Part shown: piece by piece, positions 43,835 to 53,023 of the stretch
Numbering within the stretch: the first letter of the stretch is position 1
Layout of the letters: each line of letters opens with the position of its first letter
Assembly: GCA_003225295.1 (NCBI GenBank)
Contig: QHYZ01000048.1
Coordinates: 1-64,000 of the forward strand
Origin: Acidobacteriota bacterium
GTDB lineage: Bacteria > Acidobacteriota > Terriglobia > Acidiferrales > UBA7541
Length of the DNA stretch: 64,000 bases
Direction: 5' to 3'
Position numbers and translations under genes: made by a program
Notes under the pieces: model-generated
What the model was told of the DNA's origin: nothing
Databases searched by the model: none
Seen by the model: only the letters and a program-made list of their open reading frames with translations

Positions 43835-44980
43835 CTACCTCAACTTCAATGTCGTAAGCGCAAACAGCGCAAAAACCAGCGCGGCGATCCAAAACCGCAC
43901 GATCACTTTCGATTCGCTCCAACCAAGCAGTTCGAAATGGTGATGGATGGGCGCCATGCGGAAGATGCGCTTGCCGCGCAGTTTAAAAGAGCCCACCTGC
44001 AGAATCACGGAAAGTGCTTCGATGACGAAAACGCCACCGACGAAAAAGAGCAGGATTTCCTGCTTGATGATGACCGCGATGGTGCCCAGTGTTCCGCCCA
44101 GCGACAACGAGCCAACGTCGCCCATGAAGATTTCTGCGGGATGCGCGTTGTACCAGAGAAAACCGAGCGAAGCTCCGACCAGCGCGCCGCAGAAAACGGT
44201 GAGCTCGCCGACACGCGGAATGTACTGAATTTCTAGATAGGTGGCCCAGCGATAGTTGCTGCTCACGTAGGTCAAAACCGTAAGCGCCCCTGCCGCGATG
44301 ACCGTGCAGCCGATGGCCAGGCCATCAAGCCCATCCGTCAGGTTCACCGCGTTGGAGGAACCCACAATGACGATGGCCGTGGCCACAAGAAATGGCACAA
44401 ACGCTAGCGGCCAGAGGTGCCCGGAAAAATGAGACTGATTGAGCAACGAGTGGATCACCAGGTCCGGACGGAATCGCTTCAAGAAAGGAAAGACGAACTG
44501 CGTCGAGTAAGCGCTGTAGGTGGCCAGGACAAGAAGCGCGATACCCACGATCAGGCTGACGAAAACTTGGAAATAAACCTTCTTCTTCGCAGTGAGACCC
44601 AGATTGCGCTGCTTCGAGACTTTCGCGTAATCATCAATAAAACCAATGGCGGCAAAACCGAAAAGCGCGAACAGCGAGAGCAGGATAAATGGATTGGTCA
44701 GATCCGCCCAAAGGAGAACCGGCACAGCCGTGGAAAGAACGATGAGCACCCCACCCATGGTTGGCGTGCCCGCTTTCTTTTTGTGCTCCTCGGGGCCCTC
44801 CTCACGGATGAATTGGCCGATCTGCAATTCGCGCAGACGGCGGATGAGCCAGGGACCAAAGACCAGCGCCAGAAACATGGCCGTAAGGCTCGCGTACACG
44901 GTACGCACAGTGATGTAGCGAAAAACATTCAGGGGGCTGAAATAGTGTTGCAGCGTGTGGTAAAGGAGGTAGTAAAGCAT
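43835..44980 (-). CDS. mraY: Phospho-N-acetylmuramoyl-pentapeptide transferase MraY
   Basis: A 381-residue polytopic enzyme that makes lipid I from UDP-MurNAc-pentapeptide and undecaprenyl phosphate. KKAGTPTMGGVLI, FGFAAIGFIDDYAKV (the Asp pair), NAVNLTDGLDGLAIG and FRMAPIHHHFELLGWSE (histidine motif) are intact. The ATG at 44980 lies one base after the murF stop codon. Confidence 0.96.
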   Translation of the reverse strand: MLYYLLYHTLQHYFSPLNVFRYITVRTVYASLTAMFLALVFGPWLIRRLRELQIGQFIREEGPEEHKKKAGTPTMGGVLIVLSTAVPVLLWADLTNPFILLSLFALFGFAAIGFIDDYAKVSKQRNLGLTAKKKVYFQVFVSLIVGIALLVLATYSAYSTQFVFPFLKRFRPDLVIHSLLNQSHFSGHLWPLAFVPFLVATAIVIVGSSNAVNLTDGLDGLAIGCTVIAAGALTVLTYVSSNYRWATYLEIQYIPRVGELTVFCGALVGASLGFLWYNAHPAEIFMGDVGSLSLGGTLGTIAVIIKQEILLFFVGGVFVIEALSVILQVGSFKLRGKRIFRMAPIHHHFELLGWSESKVIVRFWIAALVFALFALTTLKLR

Positions 44981-44981
44981 C

Positions 44982-46421
44982 TTAGTGCCGTACCTCCTGA
45001 CCCGTGATTTCACCGGCCGCCGTATGCCGCGCGATCAGCGATTCCACAATCTGCTCCATCTTCACACCCCGCGAGCCCTTCACCAGAAGCAGATCCCCGG
45101 ACACGATAAAGCCCGCCAGAAATTCGGCGGCCTCCAGCGGCGTGGCGAAAAATTTAGCGCGGGCTCCCGGGAGCCCTGCGGCCACTGCGCCTTCCACGAT
45201 CTGCGCCGCATCACCGCTCACGCCGATGATCCAATCGATCTTCCCGGTCTTCGCGGCGAACCGCCCTGCTTCACGGTGCAGGTCGGGCGAAGCCGTGCCG
45301 AGTTCGCGCATCTCGCCGGCCGCGAGGATGCGCCGGCGAAAATTCGGCGTGGCCGCCAGCAATTCGGTCATGGCCTCGAGCGCCGCGGGGCTCGAGTTGT
45401 AACTGTCATTGATGAGCGCTGCTCCATTCGAAAATCGCAACAGTTCTCCGCGCATCGCCGGTGCGCGCAAGGAGAGAAACACGCTCTGTGCTTCCGCCGC
45501 GCCGATGTCCCATACGCTCGCGGCCGCCAGTGCCGCCAGCGCGTTGGCAATCGCGTGACGCCCGGGAACATTCAGCTCCAGCCGCACGTGGCCTTCCGGA
45601 CTTACATAATCAAACGCCGATCCCAGCGCTCCGCGGTCCTCGATCTCCTGGGCCGTGAAAAAGGCCGGTTTTTCAATGCCATAGGTCAATACGCGCCCGG
45701 GCGCGAATGCGCCAAACGCGGCGACGCGCGGATCGTCCGCGTTGACCACCGCAGTCGACTCGCGTCCATTCAATCCTTCGATCAGCTCGCGCTTGGCCAG
45801 CGCTATCTCATCCACGGAGGAAAAAAATTCCAGATGCGCTGGCGAAACACGCGTCACAACTCCCACGTCCGGCCGGGCAATCGCCGCCAGGCGTCGAAGC
45901 TCGCCACGGCGCGACATCCCCATTTCGAGTACCGCTGCCTGGTCCGTTTCCTCCAGGCGGAAAAGCGTCAACGGCAGCCCGTACTCGTTATTTAAGTTTC
46001 CTTCCGACTTCAGGACCCGCAGCTTCGCGCCCAACAGTGCCGCCAAGATCTCCTTCGTGGTGGTCTTGCCGACAGAACCTGTGATCCCGGCAACTTTCCC
46101 ACCCCAGGATTGGCGCACTGCGCGCGCGAGTTGCTTGAGCGCATCAAAGGTGTCGGCCACCGCCATGCAGCGCTCCCTGACGGGACCCGCATATCGCGGA
46201 AGTTGTGCCGCCGCCACCACTCCCGCCATGGCCCCGCGTTCCAGGGCGCTCGCCACATGGTCGTGTCCATCATGACGCGGTCCGTGGATGGCGATGAACA
46301 GTTCTCCGGCACGAATCGCGCGAGAATCAATCGACACGCCGGCCAACCGGGCCAGGGGGTTGAGTCCCGTGCCCGGCCGAGTACCCAGAGCGTCAGCCAC
46401 CTGTGCAATCGTCCACCGCAT
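44982..46421 (-). CDS. murF: UDP-MurNAc-tripeptide--D-Ala-D-Ala ligase MurF
   Basis: A 479-residue Mur ligase that adds D-Ala-D-Ala. It has SIDSRAIRAGELFIAI, the ATP loop GITGSVGKTTTKE (112-124), LEMGMSRRGELRRLA, and INDSYNSSPAALEAM for the MurF C-terminal half. The D-Ala-D-Ala ligase gene itself is not in the window. A 153-bp gap without features separates it from murE. Confidence 0.95.
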   Translation of the reverse strand: MRWTIAQVADALGTRPGTGLNPLARLAGVSIDSRAIRAGELFIAIHGPRHDGHDHVASALERGAMAGVVAAAQLPRYAGPVRERCMAVADTFDALKQLARAVRQSWGGKVAGITGSVGKTTTKEILAALLGAKLRVLKSEGNLNNEYGLPLTLFRLEETDQAAVLEMGMSRRGELRRLAAIARPDVGVVTRVSPAHLEFFSSVDEIALAKRELIEGLNGRESTAVVNADDPRVAAFGAFAPGRVLTYGIEKPAFFTAQEIEDRGALGSAFDYVSPEGHVRLELNVPGRHAIANALAALAAASVWDIGAAEAQSVFLSLRAPAMRGELLRFSNGAALINDSYNSSPAALEAMTELLAATPNFRRRILAAGEMRELGTASPDLHREAGRFAAKTGKIDWIIGVSGDAAQIVEGAVAAGLPGARAKFFATPLEAAEFLAGFIVSGDLLLVKGSRGVKMEQIVESLIARHTAAGEITGQEVRH

Positions 46422-46574
46422 AAGTTCCTCAAGGGATTCGTCTTACTCCAGTACCAAACGGCCCGTTGTGTTCTCAACGTTTGAGGGTTCCTCCTTTCCG
46501 AGAGCCAACCATTGGCTCGCCGGAGAGACCTGCCGGGACCGCCGCACACTGGTTGCACCTACGAACCAAGCGCG

Positions 46575-48200
46575 CTAGATGCCAAACTCCGGGCCGCCAT
46601 TTACATGCTTGTTTCGCGGCCCTTCAAAACCACGTTCGCCTAAGGCGCGCCGCGCCATTTCGCGGTCGTCAAATTCGAGCGTGTGGTCCGAAAGAATCTG
46701 ATAATTCTCGTGACCCTTTCCGGCCAGTAGCACGATGTCTCCGCGGCGGGCTTCCTCCATGGCCATGCCAATGGCCTTTTCTCGGTCAGGCTCGATCAGA
46801 TATTTGCCGGCGGTTTTCTGCAGTCCCACGATGATGTCGCTGATGATTTTCAGCGGGTCTTCGCTGCGCGGATTGTCGCTCGAGAGAATCGTCAGGTCGC
46901 TTAACCGGCCGGCGACTTCCCCCATCACCGGCCGCTTGGTCCGGTCCTTTTCGCCACCGCAGCCGAACAGCGTGATGATCCGGGCCTTGGGATTCAGCTC
47001 CCGCGCCGTTCGAATCAGGTTTTCCAGTGCATCGTCGGTGTGCGCATAATCCACGATCACCAGGAAGGGCTGTCCAAGATCGATACGCTGGAAACGTCCC
47101 GAAACACTCTGCAGATTGCAGATGCCGGTTTCAATTACTTCGTTTGAAAGACCCAGCGCCTGCGCCGCTCCGACCGCGGCGAGCAGGTTGTAGACGTTGA
47201 TCCGACCAACCAGCCGCGAAACCACGCGCACTTTTCCGTTGGGCGTCTGCGCGGTGAAGTTCAAGCCGTCGAAAGTCAGCTGAAATTTTTTTGAGGTGAT
47301 GTCTTCGTCACCTTCCAGCCCATAGGTGACCGTTTTCTTTGCCAGGCCCGCCAAGCGCTTGCCGAATTCGTCCTGTGCATTCAGCACCGCCACTTCGGGT
47401 GCTCCCGCCCCCGTGCCCTCGAAGAGCCTCCTTTTTGCGGCGAAATAATCTTCGAACGTTTTGTGAAAATCCATGTGTTCGCGCGTCAGGTTGGTGAATA
47501 CCGCGACTTGAAAATGGCATCCCCAGAGCCGGTCCATCGCCAGCGAATGCGAGCTGGCCTCGAGCACCGCGTACTTTCCACCCGCGTCGCGGATCTCCGC
47601 GAAAAATCCCTGCAGGTCCACCGATTCCGGCGTCGTATTTGGCGCTGGATAGTCGCCGAGCGGTGTGTGATAGGCGATTGTTCCGAACAGGCCGGTTTTC
47701 GCCCCGGAGGCCTTCACCATGGCATCCACGACCGCAGTGGTGGTGGTCTTTCCGTTCGTGCCGGTTACCGCAACGAGTTGCAGAGCGTTGGCGGGATGTC
47801 CTAGGAAATTCGCGGCACTGATCGCCAGCGCTTTGCGCGCATCTTGAATCTGGATCCATTCGACGCCCCCCGGGATCCTGCTGGGAGCCGGCTCTTCGCT
47901 CGCGATGGCCACCGCGCCCCGCTTTAGAGCGTCCTGAATGAACTTGTTTCCGTCTGCCTTGGCCCCGTGCAAGGCAAGAAAAAGCGCGCCCGGCCGCACC
48001 TTCCGCGAATCACAAGCCACCTGGCGAATTTCCAGGCTTTTTGCGGCCGCGGGCAGAGCCGTCTCCACGCCTTGGAGCACTTCGCTCAGCTTTCTTCCGC
48101 GATGCGCTGCGCTGTCGCGGGCAGATTGCTTTCCTTGGTTGTCAACTTGATTCGTGGCGTTGTCCTGTATCCCTTCTTCTAAGCTCAATCCAATTTTCAT
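46575..48200 (-). CDS. murE: UDP-MurNAc-L-Ala-D-Glu--meso-DAP ligase MurE
   Basis: A 541-residue Mur ligase adding the third stem residue. It has ACDSRKVRPGALFLAL, the ATP loop GTNGKTTTT (147-155), an APNTTPES substrate motif and VDYAHTDDALENLI. DNPR at 442-445 is the motif for meso-diaminopimelate rather than lysine, so the wall is mDAP type. A polar N-terminal extension of about 35 residues precedes the domain. The start follows the ftsI stop by one base. Confidence 0.95.
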   Translation of the reverse strand: MKIGLSLEEGIQDNATNQVDNQGKQSARDSAAHRGRKLSEVLQGVETALPAAAKSLEIRQVACDSRKVRPGALFLALHGAKADGNKFIQDALKRGAVAIASEEPAPSRIPGGVEWIQIQDARKALAISAANFLGHPANALQLVAVTGTNGKTTTTAVVDAMVKASGAKTGLFGTIAYHTPLGDYPAPNTTPESVDLQGFFAEIRDAGGKYAVLEASSHSLAMDRLWGCHFQVAVFTNLTREHMDFHKTFEDYFAAKRRLFEGTGAGAPEVAVLNAQDEFGKRLAGLAKKTVTYGLEGDEDITSKKFQLTFDGLNFTAQTPNGKVRVVSRLVGRINVYNLLAAVGAAQALGLSNEVIETGICNLQSVSGRFQRIDLGQPFLVIVDYAHTDDALENLIRTARELNPKARIITLFGCGGEKDRTKRPVMGEVAGRLSDLTILSSDNPRSEDPLKIISDIIVGLQKTAGKYLIEPDREKAIGMAMEEARRGDIVLLAGKGHENYQILSDHTLEFDDREMARRALGERGFEGPRNKHVNGGPEFGI

Positions 48201-48201
48201 C

Positions 48202-50370
48202 CTAATGCCTTACCCGGTGGTGCAGGTGTGCGATCTTCGGTGCCGGTGTTCCGAACTGCACGGTGATCTTTGCGCCTCGCCGCACCCTGGCTCCCGCGGC
48301 TGGTGTCTGATTCGTAGCCAGGCTGCTGCCAACTAGAACGGGGTCGAGCCCTAATCGAAGGCAAGTCTCCGTTACGTCGCGCATCGTCTTTCCGGAGAAG
48401 TCCGGCACTTGAATGTCGCCCCCTTCATCCACCGCTACTGTCGCGGAAGGCCGGTGGCTTTTGCCCCCTTTCCTATTGGGTGCACTGGCCTCCATAGGCG
48501 GTTGGTCGGGTAGCCCCGAAAAGTCCGCCGGTGTGTAATCTCCGAGCGTAGCACTGTCGGAAGCCTGGCGATTGTGGTACGCCGCCTGGACCAGCCGCGG
48601 GCCAATCGGCACATCGCGTGGCACGTCCAGGTGCGGCAATACCTGCTCGGCGATCCGCTTGAAGACCGGCGCGGCCACCTGCCCGCCCTCGCGCTGCCCC
48701 ACCGGCGAATCCAGCAACACCAGAATCGTCACGGCCGGGTTATTGATCGGAGCGAAGCCGGTGAAGGAAGCAATCAGCTGCCTCGCCGAATATCGGCCCG
48801 TCGCCGGATCGATTTTCTGCGCCGACCCGGTTTTTCCGGCAGCGGTCCAGCCATCAAGCCGAGCTAGCGGCCCGGTCCCATTTAATATGACGCCTTCCAT
48901 AAGCCGACGAAGTGTCGCGGCCGTTTCCGGCCGGATCACTCTCCTGGGCTCGGAGGGTGCCAGCGAGCCTTCCGCGGGCAATACCTGATCCCCGCGTCTC
49001 AGCTGCGCAATGACATGTGGCTTGTAAAGCATTCCTCCGTTGGCAATGGCGGACACGGCGCTGATGAGTTGAATGGGCGTGACCCCCACCTCTTGCCCCA
49101 TGGAGATCGATCCGATGGAGATCGCCGACCAGTTTTCCAGTCGCCGCAGGAGACCCTTACTCTCCCCTGGCATATCCACGCCGGTCTGCTGCCCGAAACC
49201 AAATGCGCGGATATAGTCGTAGAATTTCGGCGCTCCCAGCCGCAGCGCAATCTTGATCGCTCCGACGTCGCTCGACTGCGCCAGAATGTCAGCGACTCTC
49301 AGCAGCCCAAACGGTTTGTGGTCACGGATGCGGTGCCCGGCTACATATACCGCTCCGTTCTCACAATCGAAAATTTCCTCCGGCCGCGTAACCCCCTGAT
49401 CGAACGCCGCTGCCAGGGTGATGAGCTTAAAAGTCGATCCGGGCTCGTACAGTGCCGCGACCGCACGGTTCATCCGCGCTTCTGCTGGTGAATCGTTCGC
49501 CGCGTTGGGATTGAACTTTGGCCAGTTCGCCAGCGCAAGGATTTCACCGGTATTGGGATTCATGACCAGCACCGTGCCGGCCATGGCATGCGTCTTGGCA
49601 ATCGCTGCCGCCAGTTCGCGCTCGGCAATGTACTGGATTTTTTCGTCGAGCGTGAGCACCACGTTCAGGCCGCGTTCGCGTTGCGCTTCTCCACCATCGA
49701 ACCAGCGCTGGCGTGCGTCGGCCATCACGATGATCTTTTCGCTCTTGCCCCGGATCTTGCCGTCCAATTCGTATTCGATCCCACCCAACCCCTTTTCATC
49801 GAGATCGACGAAGCCCAGTACATGCGATGCGAGGTCGCGCTTCGGATAGATGCGTTGATTTTCTTTTTGGAAGTAGACGCCTCTCAGATTCAGCGCCTCC
49901 ACCGCTTCCTTTTTGTCTGGCGGCAGCTTGCGCGCAATCCACACAAACGAGTGCGAGGATGCCAGCCGCGCTTCAAGCACTTCGCGTGGAGTTCCCAGAA
50001 CACCGGAGAGCAGCTGCGCCGCCAGTTGTTGGTCGCCAAGCTCGGAAGGCACCGCGAATGCCGAATCCACCGGGATGCTCATTGCCAGCGGGTGCATATT
50101 GCGATCGTAGATCGCTCCGCGCTTGGGCGTGATTTCGATCACGCGCTGCTGCTGTCTTTGCGCCCGGGCCAGGTATTCGCGGTGAAGAAAAAGCTGCAGG
50201 TATCCGAGCCGGCCGAAAACGGCGGTCATCCACAAGAGTGCCAGGCCGGCAACGATCAGCAGTCGGCCGACCGCTTTGCGGCCGCCATTTGAATCGACCG
50301 TCTTGCGTTTACGCCCGGAATCTACCGCTATGCGGCCACCTGTGGCCGCGTGAACACGGCTTTCTGGCAT
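48202..50370 (-). CDS. ftsI: Septal penicillin-binding protein FtsI (PBP3) with C-terminal PASTA domain
   Basis: A 722-residue class B PBP that cross-links septal peptidoglycan. One membrane segment at about 35-58, a dimerisation domain with RGAIYDRN, then the transpeptidase: SxxK is STFK (Ser312, Lys315), the SxN position reads SSD (366-368), and KTG is 513-515. A PASTA domain (about 650-710, VPDFSGKTMRDVTETCLRLGL) ends the protein, as in Gram-positive PBP2x and Acidobacteria, not E. coli. The change of Asn to Asp in the SxN motif is unusual. Located between ftsL and murE. Confidence 0.93.
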   Translation of the reverse strand: MPESRVHAATGGRIAVDSGRKRKTVDSNGGRKAVGRLLIVAGLALLWMTAVFGRLGYLQLFLHREYLARAQRQQQRVIEITPKRGAIYDRNMHPLAMSIPVDSAFAVPSELGDQQLAAQLLSGVLGTPREVLEARLASSHSFVWIARKLPPDKKEAVEALNLRGVYFQKENQRIYPKRDLASHVLGFVDLDEKGLGGIEYELDGKIRGKSEKIIVMADARQRWFDGGEAQRERGLNVVLTLDEKIQYIAERELAAAIAKTHAMAGTVLVMNPNTGEILALANWPKFNPNAANDSPAEARMNRAVAALYEPGSTFKLITLAAAFDQGVTRPEEIFDCENGAVYVAGHRIRDHKPFGLLRVADILAQSSDVGAIKIALRLGAPKFYDYIRAFGFGQQTGVDMPGESKGLLRRLENWSAISIGSISMGQEVGVTPIQLISAVSAIANGGMLYKPHVIAQLRRGDQVLPAEGSLAPSEPRRVIRPETAATLRRLMEGVILNGTGPLARLDGWTAAGKTGSAQKIDPATGRYSARQLIASFTGFAPINNPAVTILVLLDSPVGQREGGQVAAPVFKRIAEQVLPHLDVPRDVPIGPRLVQAAYHNRQASDSATLGDYTPADFSGLPDQPPMEASAPNRKGGKSHRPSATVAVDEGGDIQVPDFSGKTMRDVTETCLRLGLDPVLVGSSLATNQTPAAGARVRRGAKITVQFGTPAPKIAHLHHRVRH

Positions 50371-50454
50371 GGCGAGATCACATCGATCAGGGCTCCGCCT
50401 GGAAGTTCATTTGCTTGACGGCAAACTTGTTGTCGAATCCTGCGCATCTAGAAA

Positions 50455-50871
50455 CTACGGCGCACGATTCGGCCGAACGGACCGCACCGCGGCCAGTTCT
50501 GCGCCGTCTGGAGCTTCGTATTCCTGCACTTGCGTCGGCAGTGGCTCAGTCAAACCCAGTTGGCGGCGCGCAATTATGTCAATGCGCATCGGATTGCGCA
50601 GCCCGGCAATTTCCAATTTTAAGGACGAGTTCAGCGAAGCCGCCTCGGCTTGCCTACCCTTCACGTCCTCGAGCTGAAAACTCAAGTCGATGCAGCGGAA
50701 ATGTTGGTAGATGTACAGCATGAAAAAAGCCGCGATTACCCCGCCCAGCGCGACCATGCGGTACAGTTTGCGCATCTTCACCGGCTCGACGTGACGCACG
50801 ATACGCGAATTGTCGATCCGCTTGACGGTATGAAACTCAGTCATTGCCGGTAGTTTTTTCTTGCGCGCCAT
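50455..50871 (-). CDS. ftsL: Cell division protein FtsL
   Basis: A 138-residue bitopic protein. A basic N-terminus is followed by one membrane segment (about 41-58, MVALGGVIAAFFMLYIYQHF) and a coiled-coil (FQLEDVKGRQAEAASLNSSL), then MRIDIIARRQLGLTEP, a common FtsL end. It joins FtsB and FtsQ in the divisome. Assignment rests on shape and position between rsmH and ftsI. The ATG at 50871 is two bases from the rsmH stop; a much longer frame inside rsmH is rejected. Confidence 0.88.
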   Translation of the reverse strand: MARKKKLPAMTEFHTVKRIDNSRIVRHVEPVKMRKLYRMVALGGVIAAFFMLYIYQHFRCIDLSFQLEDVKGRQAEAASLNSSLKLEIAGLRNPMRIDIIARRQLGLTEPLPTQVQEYEAPDGAELAAVRSVRPNRAP

Positions 50872-50873
50872 AC

Positions 50874-51752
50874 CTATACTCTTTCCGCACACCGTAGTTT
50901 CGCACTTCGCGAACGCGGGTTGCCGGTCATCTCCTGCTCCCGGGGCCGGATGACGTGTTTCGTCAGCACGTGGAGCGCTCCTGCTCGCTCGCCCTCTTGA
51001 AACGCGCGCTTCACCAGGCGGTCTTCCCGCGAGTGGTAACTCAACACCACCCAGCGACTTCCTGAATTCATTGTGGCGGGGGTCCGAGAAAGAAACTGCC
51101 CGAGTTCCTCCATCTCTCGATTCACCGCTATCCGCAGCGCCAGAAACGTTTTTGTTGCGGGATGCAGTCTCTGCCTTCCCCATTGCCTTCGGGCCCCTGC
51201 CACAGTCGTTGCCAAGTGCGCGGTATCCCGGATCGGTCGCGCTCTTACGATGGCCTTGGCGATCCTTCTGGAATCGTGCTCATCCGCTTCCCGGTAGAGC
51301 ATGTCGGCGATTTCCCTCTCCGACCACCGATTCACAATCTCGTCGGCCGTTAGTTGGCCGTTGACCGCATCCATCCGCATGTCCAGTGGAGCAGCCTCGC
51401 GAAACGAAAATCCCCGCGCTGCCTGATCAAGCTGCATGCTCGAAACCCCCAAGTCGGCCAAGACCCCGTCCACCGGCGGAATCCCCAACTCTTGCGCGAC
51501 CTCCGCAATCCTCGAGAACGGCGACTGCACCAGCCTCACCGTCTCGCCGAAACTCTTCAGCCGCTCCCGCGCCAGTTCCAACGCCTGTACGTCCCGGTCC
51601 AGGCTGATCAACCTGCCTGACGTCAATCTTTCCGCGATGGCCGCCGAGTGCCCGCCGGCCCCCAGCGTGGCGTCGATGTACGTTCCGTCCGGCCTTATGC
51701 GCAGCCATTCGAGCACCTCTTCCAACAGCACCGGCGTGTGCGGCACAGCCAA
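50874..51752 (-). CDS. rsmH: 16S rRNA m4C1402 methyltransferase RsmH
   Basis: A 292-residue SAM-dependent enzyme (MraW). HTPVLLEEVLEWL, DATLGAGGHSAAIAERL (SAM loop), DGVLADLGVSSMQLDQAARGFSF and LSYHSREDRLVKRAF are all diagnostic. It methylates N4 of C1402 in the ribosomal P site. Second gene of the dcw cluster, 12 bp after mraZ. Confidence 0.96.
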   Translation of the reverse strand: MAVPHTPVLLEEVLEWLRIRPDGTYIDATLGAGGHSAAIAERLTSGRLISLDRDVQALELARERLKSFGETVRLVQSPFSRIAEVAQELGIPPVDGVLADLGVSSMQLDQAARGFSFREAAPLDMRMDAVNGQLTADEIVNRWSEREIADMLYREADEHDSRRIAKAIVRARPIRDTAHLATTVAGARRQWGRQRLHPATKTFLALRIAVNREMEELGQFLSRTPATMNSGSRWVVLSYHSREDRLVKRAFQEGERAGALHVLTKHVIRPREQEMTGNPRSRSAKLRCAERV

Positions 51753-51764
51753 GCTTCGAAAACC

Positions 51765-52205
51765 CTATATTCCCAGGTCTTCCAAAGCCTTGTCGTCTTC
51801 TTCCGTGTACGGCGAATTCTTCAAGTCATCCAACACGCGGGTATGGTTCATGACCTCGAGGTAATCGAGGTTGCCGAACACGTCCACTTCGCCCTTCATC
51901 TGCGCCGATTCGCGCAGCACTGCGGGCACCAGCACTCTTCCCTGCCCATCCAACTCCACCGTCTGCCCGTAATAGCTCGTTCTCATTAAAAATTTTCTCT
52001 TCGCCCGGTTCTGGCTCGATACGCCGGCCAGCTTGTCCTCAATGCCCGACCAAACTTTCATCGGATAAATGCGCGCCGATTCGCCCGTAGCGCTGGTGAT
52101 GTAAAACTGGTTGCCGTATTCTTTCAGGGCCTCCAGAAACACGGCGGGTATCTTCAGCCGCCCCTTCTCGTCCACCTTCGCCGGACAGTTGCCCCGCAGC
52201 TTCAT
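51765..52205 (-). CDS. mraZ: Transcriptional regulator MraZ
   Basis: A 146-residue AbrB-fold protein with two MraZ repeats: RGNCPAKVDEKGRLKIPAVF near the start and TVELDGQGRVLVPAVLRE in the second half. MraZ binds repeated boxes upstream of its own gene and controls the dcw operon. Three GTGG boxes at 10-bp spacing lie about 150 bp upstream. First gene of the cluster. Confidence 0.95.
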   Translation of the reverse strand: MKLRGNCPAKVDEKGRLKIPAVFLEALKEYGNQFYITSATGESARIYPMKVWSGIEDKLAGVSSQNRAKRKFLMRTSYYGQTVELDGQGRVLVPAVLRESAQMKGEVDVFGNLDYLEVMNHTRVLDDLKNSPYTEEDDKALEDLGI

Positions 52206-52277
52206 GCGCCCCGCTCAACGCGACCCCGGTTTTTCCTGGATCGCACAGAAAAGTGTGGTCTTGAATGGCCAAAATGC

Positions 52278-52370
52278 CCACTTTCACCACAGATCTGGGA
52301 ATCTGTTTGATTTGCCCCAGTGCCCGCTACTGGCTTCTACTGCCATCCACTTCTTACCACTTTTAACCAC
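52278..52370 (-). promoter_or_regulatory. MraZ-box array upstream of mraZ
   Basis: On the minus strand GTGG occurs three times at exact 10-bp steps (plus-strand CCAC at 52347-52350, 52357-52360 and 52367-52370). A further GTGG pair 9 bp apart lies at 52278-52290. MraZ proteins bind short G-rich direct repeats spaced by one helical turn, so these are candidate operators. The rest of the 352-bp gap up to 52557 shows only an inverted repeat. Confidence 0.6.
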
Positions 52371-52470
52371 ATGATAGGCTGCTTTCCACGCATGTCAAGA
52401 AGAATCATGGTTTTCTGAAAAATAGTTCTCAGAATCAGGCGAAGAGGAACTACACCCTTCCTGCCGCGAC

Positions 52471-52501
52471 TTGTTGTGGTTTTGGTCTCCCGCCACAACA
52501 A
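52471..52501. repeat. Perfect 9-bp inverted repeat
   Basis: TTGTTGTGG (52471-52479) and CCACAACAA (52493-52501) flank a 13-base loop. It lies between the frameshifted gene and the mraZ boxes. There is no T-run. It contains GTGG, so it could be another regulatory site. Confidence 0.4.
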
Positions 52502-52557
52502 CGCTTGGTGGTGGGGTTCTAGCTCCCTCGGATGGGAACTTTTCAGATCCTTGCCTA

Positions 52558-52975
52558 TCACTTCGGAGGAGATCTCTTGCTGGCGCTCGGGGAGCCCGGC
52601 TCAATGGTTCGCACGGTAATGATGTCTGTCTTCGGGTCCAGAGTCCCCAGGATTTTTACCTTAAGCCCTGACCACTGTTCCGCCAGAACCTGCGCATCCA
52701 GCTTGTAAACCTTGTCCGGGGGTTTGCAAGACGAATCTTCCGCCTCGCTCTTTTACGCAGTATCTGGCGCAGTCGGCATTCGTCTTGACGTCATGTTTCA
52801 TTTCGATCATTTCTTTGTGCGATTGGCTGAGCGAATGAACATTCAGCGCACACTGTGCATCCGCAATTTCACCTCTGAATGTCTTTTCGTTACCGCCGCG
52901 AGCCGAAGGATAGCCCGCCATGACCCCAGCCAAGGCCGCGGCAGTCAGGATCGATCGCGCTGTTTTTGTTCCCAT
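52558..52975 (-). pseudogene. Secreted small protein with one frameshift
   Basis: The reading starts at 52975 with MGTKTARSILTAAALAGVMA, a signal peptide, then KTFRGEIADAQCALN and NADCARYCVKERGGRFVL. At a run of five C (plus-strand G 52718-52722) the family-like sequence continues in another frame, DKVYKLDAQVLAEQWSG, LKVKILGTLDPKTDIITV, and ends at 52558. Without the shift the protein would be about 138 residues with four cysteines. The intact form resembles short secreted acidobacterial proteins I recall. One lesion could be a sequencing error or a recent mutation. It closes the operon with the cupredoxin, cytochrome c and porin-like genes. Confidence 0.62.
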
Positions 52976-53023
52976 TGGTCCGTCCACTTCTGCATGCATT
53001 TGCGAATTGAATTTGTCTTCAAA

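Noticed and set aside
50872-51183. Long N-terminal extension of ftsL
   Set aside because: The extra residues lie inside rsmH in another frame and are not FtsL-like.
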